In this document: positions 57,703 to 64,000 of the stretch, one piece after another
Position numbering within the stretch: position 1 is the stretch's first letter
Layout of the letters: each line of letters opens with the position of its first letter
NCBI GenBank assembly: GCA_963835375.1
Contig: CAWIGB010000012.1
Location: forward strand, 1-64,000
DNA: 64,000 nucleotides
Direction: 5' to 3'
From: Salinisphaera sp963835375
Lineage (GTDB): Bacteria; Pseudomonadota; Gammaproteobacteria; Nevskiales; Salinisphaeraceae
Program-made: the position numbers and the translations under genes
Notes under the pieces: model-generated
What the model saw: the letters and a program-made list of their open reading frames with translations, nothing else
What the model was told of the DNA's origin: nothing
Databases searched by the model: none

Positions 57703-58871
57703 ATCTCCAGGCCGGTGATCGTGCTCCAGCCCAGTGGCAGGCAGAGGACGTTCAGGCCGAGCAGGAAGTACAGCGCGCTGGTGATGGAACCGCTGGCATC
57801 GACCAGACTGCCGGCAATCAGCGGCACGACGAATGCAAGCACGTAGCCGACTGCGAACATGCCGGCCGCGACCGCCCCGGCCCGCGCGGGCGTGAGGATG
57901 AGCGAGGGCAGGCTGGTCAGCGTGATCAGCTGGACCGCCGAGGCGAAGCTGATGGCGATCACGCCGCCGATCAGCCAGAGCGAAGCGCTGACCATCACCA
58001 CGGCGAGCCCGCCGATATGCAGGATAACGGTCGCGAACAGCAGCCGCGGCGTGGCCAGGACCCGGCGTATCGTCGCCATCAGGAACAGCGAGGCGAATAG
58101 CTGCACGGCGTTGAATATCGCGAGTACAAGATCGATATGCGCCGACAGATGCTTGCTGGCCAGCACCGCGCCCATATACGCATTCAGCCCGAAGAACGTG
58201 GATGCGGTGAGCCCGAGCAGGCCGCCGAAGCGCCAGACCCGGGTATCGCGCCAGTCGGGCCAGCGCCCGACCTGGTCGAGCGTGGGGCGCTCACCGTGCA
58301 GCCGCGGGATGAGCATGAACGGCGCGAGCAAGACGATCGGTATCGACAATGCGAACAGCGCGGCTCGCCAGCCGCCGCCGACCGCCGGCAGCAACGCGGG
58401 CAGCGTCAGCCCAGCGCCGATGAACTCGCCCACCATCATGCCGTTGAGATAGACCGTTGCGCCCAGCGCGACGAAGCCGGGGCACCAGCGCGAGACCAGC
58501 GCCGGAAGCGCCGGCTGCATGATGGCGATGCCGAGCCCGGTCGCTGCGGTCGCGATCAACAGAAGCATCGCATCGGGCGCGGCCCCACGCGCCGCCGAGG
58601 CCGCGCCGGTCAGAAGCACCGCCATGATCAGCGCATTGCGGGCGCCGAACCGCGCGATCAGCCAGGCCGCCGGGATCGCGCCGAGGCCCAGCGCGAGCAC
58701 GGGCAGGGTGGTCAGCGCGCCCAGGCCGGTCTGGTTGAGCGACAGTGCGTCCGCGATGCGGGGCCCGAGCGGGGCCGCCACCAGGATAGGCGCGCGCATG
58801 GCTGCGCCGGTGAGCCAGAGCAACAGGAGGATGGCAGCGCGCGCCAGTATGCCGGGCGGATTCGCGGACAT
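57690..58871 (-). CDS. MFS transporter (CynX-like)
   Basis: The 393-residue protein has twelve helices, starting LARAAILLLLWLTGAAMRAP and LVAAPLGPRIADALSLNQTG, then LTTLPVLALGLGAIPAAWLI. It resembles the CynX/NimT branch, like the gene at 21876, rather than the hexuronate transporter ExuT. It lies next to uxuA in convergent orientation, so a role in hexuronate uptake is only a guess. Confidence 0.85.
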   Translation of the reverse strand: MSANPPGILARAAILLLLWLTGAAMRAPILVAAPLGPRIADALSLNQTGLGALTTLPVLALGLGAIPAAWLIARFGARNALIMAVLLTGAASAARGAAPDAMLLLIATAATGLGIAIMQPALPALVSRWCPGFVALGATVYLNGMMVGEFIGAGLTLPALLPAVGGGWRAALFALSIPIVLLAPFMLIPRLHGERPTLDQVGRWPDWRDTRVWRFGGLLGLTASTFFGLNAYMGAVLASKHLSAHIDLVLAIFNAVQLFASLFLMATIRRVLATPRLLFATVILHIGGLAVVMVSASLWLIGGVIAISFASAVQLITLTSLPSLILTPARAGAVAAGMFAVGYVLAFVVPLIAGSLVDASGSITSALYFLLGLNVLCLPLGWSTITGLEIQRR

Positions 58872-59067
58872 GGCGGAAGACGGGCGGGAAGTGAACGGGC
58901 GGCAGTCTAGAACGGGGAGAGCGCGGGTACGAGTTCCGCTCGGCGCGGCCGACATCGGGTCGCGCCGCTTGTACGCGACTTTGCCGATGCCGAATCGTGG
59001 CTGCGCGGGATCGCGCGGTTCGGGCACGTTCCCATCAGCGCCAGCGATGATCTGGCGCGGCTCGCGG

Positions 59068-59082
59068 CGGCAGGGCCTGCCG
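59068..59082. promoter_or_regulatory. Palindrome upstream of pyk
   Basis: CGGCAGG G CCTGCCG is a perfect 7-base inverted repeat with one central base, 31 bases before the pyk start. It could be an operator or a short RNA hairpin. Confidence 0.3.
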
Positions 59083-59113
59083 CTTTTCAAATGGTTGTGC
59101 TAGCGTCCCCGCC

Positions 59114-60535
59114 ATGCATCGCAAAACCAAGATACTCGCCACCCTCGGTCCGGCCAGTGACAGCCCGGAAACTCTGCAACGGTTGATCGAAGCCGGCGTC
59201 GACGCCGTGCGCATCAACTTCTCCCACGGCGCCGCCGACGAGCACCGAAAGCGTGTGGATACCGTGCGCAAGGTTGCCAAGGAGCTCGGCAAGGCCGTGG
59301 CCGTGCTGGGCGACCTACAGGGCCCCAAGATTCGTATCGAATCGTTCGTGGACGGTTCGGTGGAACTCAAGAACGGCCAGACGTTCACGCTGGATACCGA
59401 AATGGACGCCGCCGCCGGCACCCGGGACGCGGTCGCCATCCATTTCAAGCCGTTGCTGGCGGACGTGAAAAAGGGCAGCCAGCTGATGGTCAACGACGGC
59501 GCAATTGCGCTGACCGTGACCGAAGTCGACGGCCCCCGCATCATCACCCGCGTGGATGTCGGCGGCACGCTGTCCGGCCGCAAGGGTGTGAATCTGCGCG
59601 GTGGCGGCCTGTCGGCCGGCGGGTTGACCGAAAAGGACATGGACGACATCAAGCTCGCCGCGTCGCTGGAAGTCGATTTTCTGGCCGTGTCGTTCGTGCG
59701 CGGCGCTTCCGACATGCATCAGGCGCGCCGGCTGATGACCGAAGCCGGCGGCAACGCCCGGCTGTGCGCCAAGATCGAGCGCGCCGAAGCGCTGGGTGCG
59801 CTCGAAGAAATCATCGGCGCCTCGGATGTGGTGATGGTCGCGCGCGGCGACCTGGGCGTGGAGATCGGCGATCCCGAACTGCCGGGTGTGCAGAAACGCA
59901 TCATCGCCCAGTCGCGCGAGATGAACCGGCTGGTGATCACCGCGACCCAGATGATGGAGTCGATGATCGAGAACCCGACGCCGACCCGTGCCGAGGTCCT
60001 GGACGTGGCCAACGCCACGCTGGACGGCACCGATGCGGTGATGCTGTCGGCCGAATCGGCGGTGGGCAAATACCCGGTGCAGACGGTCGAAGCCATGAGC
60101 CGTATCTGTCAGGGCGCCGAACGTGAAGAAGTCGCCGAACGTGCTCCGGCGGGCTTGGCCGCGCATTTCCGGCGCACCGACGAGGCCATCGCCATGGCGA
60201 CGGTTTACACCGCCCGCAACATGCACGCGGACGCCATCATTTCGCTGACCGAGTCGGGCACGACGGCCATGCTGATGTCGCGTCAGGGCGCGCCGATCCC
60301 GATCTATGCGCTGACGCACTATCCGCGCACCGAGCAGTATCTGGCGCTGTGCCGGAACGTCTATCCGGTCGCCTTCAAACCGAGCGAGCTGGACAGCATG
60401 GTACCGAGCACCGAGGCCATGGCCTGTCTCAAGCGACGTGGTGACGTCTCCGCGGGTCATCGGGTGTTGATCACCAAGGGCGATTACACCGGGCCTGGCG
60501 GCACCAATACGATGAAGATCCTGACCGTCGAATAG
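59114..60535 (+). CDS. pyk: Pyruvate kinase
   Basis: The 473-residue intact enzyme converts phosphoenolpyruvate and ADP to pyruvate and ATP. It has KTKILATLGPASDSPETLQR, INFSHG, LGDLQGPKIRIESF, the catalytic LCAKIERAEALGALEEI, VMVARGDLGVEIGDPELP, ITATQMMESMIENPTPTRAE and the C-terminal domain with SLTESGTTAMLMSR. The type (PykA or PykF) is not clear; the end KGDYTGPGGTNTMKIL is typical of PykA. A terminator follows 26 bases after the stop. Confidence 0.96.
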   Translation: MHRKTKILATLGPASDSPETLQRLIEAGVDAVRINFSHGAADEHRKRVDTVRKVAKELGKAVAVLGDLQGPKIRIESFVDGSVELKNGQTFTLDTEMDAAAGTRDAVAIHFKPLLADVKKGSQLMVNDGAIALTVTEVDGPRIITRVDVGGTLSGRKGVNLRGGGLSAGGLTEKDMDDIKLAASLEVDFLAVSFVRGASDMHQARRLMTEAGGNARLCAKIERAEALGALEEIIGASDVVMVARGDLGVEIGDPELPGVQKRIIAQSREMNRLVITATQMMESMIENPTPTRAEVLDVANATLDGTDAVMLSAESAVGKYPVQTVEAMSRICQGAEREEVAERAPAGLAAHFRRTDEAIAMATVYTARNMHADAIISLTESGTTAMLMSRQGAPIPIYALTHYPRTEQYLALCRNVYPVAFKPSELDSMVPSTEAMACLKRRGDVSAGHRVLITKGDYTGPGGTNTMKILTVE

Positions 60536-60561
60536 TCGACGGCTTGAGGATGCTGGATACG

Positions 60562-60596
60562 ACCGGCGTATCGCGAACCGCGTGCGCCGGTTTTTT
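60562..60596 (+). terminator. Intrinsic terminator after pyk
   Basis: ACCGGCG and CGCCGGT form a 7-base-pair stem with a 16-base loop, followed by TTTTTT. The next gene starts only 12 bases later, so some readthrough must supply it or its promoter lies within pyk. Confidence 0.8.
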
Positions 60597-60607
60597 CATT
60601 GCATGAC

Positions 60608-61688
60608 ATGACCGACAGCGCGCAATACCTGACCCTCAAGGCCGGGCCGGCCGCTCGCGCCGCGCTCGCCGACGCCACGCTGACGCCTGAACGCGTGGGC
60701 GCACTCGCCGGCGCGGCCGGTGGGCCGAAATGGCTCGCGATCGCGGCGTTCTATCGCGCGTTGTTCACCGACTGGTTCGTCGAACGCGACGCGCCATTGC
60801 CGATCGTGGGGTCCTCGATCGGCGCCTGGGCCGGCGCGGCGGCCTGTCATCCGAGTGATCCGGGCGGCGCCATCGATGCCCTGACCGAGGCCTATATCGG
60901 CCAGCGCTACAGCATGAAACCGGATGCCGCCGAAATTACCACGACGCTCGCGGCCATTCTCGACGAAGTGCTCACCCCCGAGGTGCGCCGCGGCGTGCTG
61001 ACCCACCCACGCTATCGCCTGCATGCGATGACCGTGCGCTCGCGCTGGTCGACGGCCACCGACCGCCGCAGCGTGCTCGCCGCCGGCTCGGTCGCGGCGG
61101 GTCTGGCCAATGCCGCCTCGCGACGCTGGCTGGGTGCGTTCTTCGAACGCGTGGTGTTCGCGCGTGACGGCGACTCGATGGTCTATGCCGCCGACGGCAT
61201 CGCCAGCCGCACGGTCGCGCTGGCCGCAGACAACCTGCGCGATGCGATCTTCGCCAGCGGCAATGTGCCGCTGATCATGCAGGCGGTGAAGAATCCGGCT
61301 GGCGCCCCACCGGGGCTGTACCGCGACGGCGGCCTCACCGACTATCATATCGACCAGCCGTTGCTGGGGCGCCGATGCCGCAGCGCCGATCGTGCTCATG
61401 CCGCATTTCGATACGAAACTGGTGCCCGGCTGGCTCGACAAGCGGCTCGGCTGGCGGGCGCCGCGGCATGCCGATCATGTGCTGCTGGTCGGCCCCGGCC
61501 CGGCGCTGTTCGAGCGTCTGGTCGACGGCGTCGTGCCCGAGCGGCGCGATTTCTATCGCTATGCCGGCGATGACGGCCAGCGTGAGCGCGTCTGGCGCCA
61601 GGCTGTCGATGCCGGGTGCTTCATGCGCGATGCTTTCTTCGATCTGGCGGCGACCGGCCGCCTGATCGATCACGTGGAGAATCTATGA
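60608..61688 (+). CDS. Patatin-like phospholipase family protein, one frameshift
   Basis: The patatin fold has the oxyanion loop LAGAAGGPKWLAIAA, the nucleophile GSSIGAWAGAAACHP (GxSxG) and the catalytic aspartate in DGGLTDYHID. The second part, from VLMPHFDTKLVPGWLDKRLG, is in another frame; one extra base near 61370 explains this. Length is about 360 residues. Its substrate is unknown but lipid acyl esters are likely. Its stop overlaps the maf start (ATGA at 61685). Confidence 0.8.
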
Positions 61689-62287
61689 ACGATTCGCTGA
61701 TCCTGGCCTCGGCCTCGCCGCAGCGAGCGCGTCTGCTGGAACAGCTCGGACTGGCTTTCACCGCCATCCCGGCCGACATCGATGAAACCCCGCGCGAAGG
61801 CGAGGCACCCGAGGCGCTGGCCGAGCGGCTGGCCCGCACCAAGGCGGAAGCGCTGTCGGCGGCATATCCGGCCGCCCGGATCCTGGGTTCGGATACCGTC
61901 GTGGCGTATGGCGACGAGGCGTTCGGCAAGCCGCGCGATCTGGCGGACGCGCAGCGCATGCTGGCAGCGCTGGGTGGCACCACCCATCGCGTGATCACCG
62001 GCGTGGCGCTGTTCTCGGGGGGCGTCACCGAAACGCGAACCGTGGTCAGCGAAGTCGCGCTGGATGTCCTCGACGAGGCGGCCATTGCGGCCTACTGGGC
62101 CACCGGCGAACCGCAGGGCGCGGCCGGCGCCTATGCGATTCAGGGCCATGCCGGGCAGTTCATCTCGCATCTGTCGGGCAGTTTTTCCGCGGTGATGGGC
62201 CTGCCGGTCTACGAGACCGCGGCCCTGCTGCGCGCCACCGGCCTCGATCCACTGGCGCTCGCTGGCAACGAGCGGAGGTCGGCATGA
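61685..62287 (+). CDS. Maf-like nucleotide pyrophosphatase
   Basis: The 200-residue intact protein has LILASASPQRARLLEQLGL, ADIDETPREGEAPEALAERL, LGSDTVVAYGDEAFGKPRDL and AYAIQGHAGQFISHLSGSFS. These hydrolyse non-canonical or modified nucleoside triphosphates such as dTTP/UTP or m7GTP analogues. The ETPREGE motif suits the YhdE (dTTP/UTP) type more than YceF, but I am not certain. It overlaps both neighbours by four bases. Confidence 0.9.
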   Translation: MNDSLILASASPQRARLLEQLGLAFTAIPADIDETPREGEAPEALAERLARTKAEALSAAYPAARILGSDTVVAYGDEAFGKPRDLADAQRMLAALGGTTHRVITGVALFSGGVTETRTVVSEVALDVLDEAAIAAYWATGEPQGAAGAYAIQGHAGQFISHLSGSFSAVMGLPVYETAALLRATGLDPLALAGNERRSA

Positions 62288-63240
62288 ACGCACCCAGCCC
62301 GGCCCGCATCGCGGTGCTGTTCCCGATCTGGGCCGCCGCACTCGCGATCGCGGGCTATGCGCTGCCGTCGTGGTTCAAGCCGGGCGCGTTCCTGATCGTG
62401 CCGTTTTTGATCGTGATCATGTTCGGCATGGGGCTCACGTTGCGCCCGGCGGATTTCTCGCGCGCGATCCGGCGCTGGCCGATCGTGATTCTCGGTCTGA
62501 CGCTGCAATTCGGGCTGATGCCGGCCACCGCCTGGCTCGTGGCGCATCTGCTCGGCCTGCCGGCCCAGCTCACGCTGGGTCTGATTCTGGTCGGCAGCGT
62601 GGCCGGCGGCACGGCCTCGAACGTGATCAGTTTCCTGGCCGGCGGCGATGTCGCGCTGTCGATCACGCTCACCAGCATCGCCACGCTCGCCTCGGTGATC
62701 GCCACGCCGCTGCTGACCTGGCTGTACGCCGGCACGCATATCCCGGTGCCGGTGGGCTCGATGCTGGTCTCGATCGCCGAGATCGTGGTGGCGCCGGTGG
62801 CCGGCGGCATGGTCGTCAATCGCGTGATCGGCGATCGCTGGGCCGACCGCGACGGCTGGTGCGCGCTCGGCTCGGCAGCGGCGATCGGGCTCGTGATCGC
62901 GATCATCGTGGCGCTCAACGCCGCCTCGATCGCCACCCTCGGCGCGGTGGTGCTGCTGGCCGTGATCATCCACAACGGCGTCGGGTTGGGCGCCGGTTAC
63001 GGTCTGACCTGGCTCGCCACGCGCGACAGCGTGATCGCGCGCACCGTTGCCATCGAGGTCGGCATGCAGAACTCGGGGCTGGCGGTCGCGCTCGCCCAGC
63101 AGTATTTCTCGCCGGTGGCGGCCTTGCCGGGCGCGGTCTTCTCGGTCTGGCACAATCTGTCGGGCGCCGGGCTGGCCGCGATCTGCAAGCGGCTTGATGC
63201 GCGCGGCGCGTACCGTGCGACGGCCGACGCCGCCGAATAG
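62284..63240 (+). CDS. Bile acid:sodium symporter family (BASS) protein
   Basis: The 318-residue protein has nine to ten helices with the conserved LIVPFLIVIMFGMGLTLRPADF, LILVGSVAGGTASNVISFLA (sodium-site region) and AIEVGMQNSGLAVALAQQYF. Bacterial members carry pantoate, bile acids or other organic anions with Na+. It is coupled to the maf gene by an ATGA overlap. Confidence 0.9.
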   Translation: MNAPSPARIAVLFPIWAAALAIAGYALPSWFKPGAFLIVPFLIVIMFGMGLTLRPADFSRAIRRWPIVILGLTLQFGLMPATAWLVAHLLGLPAQLTLGLILVGSVAGGTASNVISFLAGGDVALSITLTSIATLASVIATPLLTWLYAGTHIPVPVGSMLVSIAEIVVAPVAGGMVVNRVIGDRWADRDGWCALGSAAAIGLVIAIIVALNAASIATLGAVVLLAVIIHNGVGLGAGYGLTWLATRDSVIARTVAIEVGMQNSGLAVALAQQYFSPVAALPGAVFSVWHNLSGAGLAAICKRLDARGAYRATADAAE

Positions 63241-63248
63241 CGGCGCGA

Positions 63249-64000
63249 TCAGTCAGCCTGCTCCAGCTCGGGCAGCCCGCGGGCCAGCACGGCCGCGGCC
63301 AATGCCGGCAGCGTGAGCACGGCGACCGCGAAGGCGGGCCCGGCCTCGCCGATGGCGGCCACGATGCCGCCGCCAGCCAGCAGAATCACGCCGATCGAGG
63401 TGTTGGCGACGGCTGTGAGTCGGGCGCGATCCTCGCTGTTGCCGAGATCGGTGAGATAGGTCTTGCGCCCGAGCCGGACCCCGGCATGGATGCCGGCCAG
63501 CACGAAATAGCCGGCGGCAAACGGCCACACACCGGCAGCGTGACCGAGTCCGGTCCAGACCGCCAGCGCGACCAGTGTGTTGAGTATTGCCGCGGCGACG
63601 CCGGTGATCATCAGCACCTGACGCGACGAATAATCCGACAAACGCCCCCAGAACGGGGCCGATACGAGCGATGCCAAGCCGCTGACCAGCAAGAGAATCG
63701 CCAGGTGCGACAGGCTCGATCCGCCGGCGGTGCGCGCGAGCTGTGCATAGTAGGGCGCCGCCAGCGCGGTCGCGATGAGCAGGCCGCGTACCGCGATGAA
63801 GCGGCCGAAAGCCGGCTTGTCGCGGATCAGCGAAAGACTGGATGCCGCGGTTTTGAGTGCATTGCCGCCGCCCTCGGTGGCGCCGGGAAATTCGCGCAGG
63901 GCGGCGAAGATCACGGCCGCGGCGATCCACAGCACGCCCGCCAGCGCGAGCAGGGCCAGAATCGGTCTCAGGTGATGACTGGCCGGCACGAACCACAGGA
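63249..64000 (-). CDS. MFS transporter, partial (5' end outside window)
   Basis: The visible part is about 250 residues and corresponds to the C-terminal half of an MFS protein: a central loop (LREFPGATEGGGNALKTAAS), then six helices with GLASLVSAPFWGRLSDYSSR, the cytoplasmic loop motif of MFS carriers, and AGIHAGVRLGRKTYLTDLGN. The frame is open to the window edge, so the gene continues beyond 64000. The start given by GTG 63989 is internal. The substrate is unknown. Confidence 0.8.
   Translation of the reverse strand, partial: LWFVPASHHLRPILALLALAGVLWIAAAVIFAALREFPGATEGGGNALKTAASSLSLIRDKPAFGRFIAVRGLLIATALAAPYYAQLARTAGGSSLSHLAILLLVSGLASLVSAPFWGRLSDYSSRQVLMITGVAAAILNTLVALAVWTGLGHAAGVWPFAAGYFVLAGIHAGVRLGRKTYLTDLGNSEDRARLTAVANTSIGVILLAGGGIVAAIGEAGPAFAVAVLTLPALAAAVLARGLPELEQAD

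Noticed and set aside
1..64000. CRISPR array, transposon or prophage
   Set aside because: No regularly spaced repeats, transposase, integrase or phage structural genes are visible on either strand.

Overview
The window looks like a chromosomal segment of a GC-rich gammaproteobacterium. The evidence is RlmM, bifunctional MnmC, soluble transhydrogenase SthA, a Prc-type tail protease, a nadB-nadC-nadA operon, an AroG-type DAHP synthase and a tRNA-Glu with an encoded CCA. A Salinisphaera-like marine genus would fit, but that is inference. I see no IS element, integrase, phage module, rRNA or CRISPR array.

Layout. 0.1-4 kb: small membrane protein, prc, rlmM. 4-10.6 kb: MHYT-GGDEF-EAL protein, TauE/SafE exporter, FUSC/YccS protein, YrhK-domain protein. 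10.6-14.1 kb (minus): possible PEP-CTERM-tailed protein, tRNA-Glu(CTC), FAD oxidoreductase, small membrane protein, rhomboid protease, DUF427 and DUF6314. 14.1-20.5 kb: EamA permease, dihydroxyacetone kinase, a polytopic membrane protein, short asparaginase, SDR, metallophosphatase. 20.5-25.9 kb: secreted lipase coupled to a CynX-like MFS gene, GNAT, LysR regulator with SDR, STN lipoprotein. 26.4-31.8 kb: PQQ dehydrogenase, GGDEF-EAL protein translationally coupled to a BLUF photosensor, YbaN. 32-39.8 kb: membrane protein flanked by repeats, mnmC, an aromatic leader/attenuator and DAHP synthase, a secreted protein, DUF2452, sthA. 39.8-48.3 kb: APC permease with acetamidase/formamidase, secreted protein, MATE pump, nadBCA. 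48.3-53.9 kb: GntR-ABC-lipoprotein operon, nucleoside hydrolase, AI-2E exporter. 54-64 kb: His/Asp-rich lipoprotein, hexuronate genes (KDG kinase, LacI regulator, mannonate dehydratase, MFS), pyruvate kinase, patatin, Maf, BASS symporter and a partial MFS gene.

The most interesting locus is 35.35-36.82 kb. The DAHP synthase gene is preceded by a 39-codon leader ORF with Phe-Tyr-Gly-Tyr-Trp-Phe codons, alternative hairpins and a strong intrinsic terminator. A second ORF of 48 codons follows, has its own ribosome binding site, is rich in aromatic codons near its start, and overlaps the DAHP synthase start. This suggests ribosome-mediated attenuation plus translational coupling at the entry to aromatic amino-acid synthesis.

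A warning about quality: about half of the recognisable genes, including nadB, nadC, sthA and mnmC, have reading frames broken by one or more single-base indels. Most of those I examined sit in short homopolymer runs and most are +1. This is more likely uncorrected sequence error than mass pseudogenisation. For broken genes I give the span of the whole homologous region and the approximate break points.
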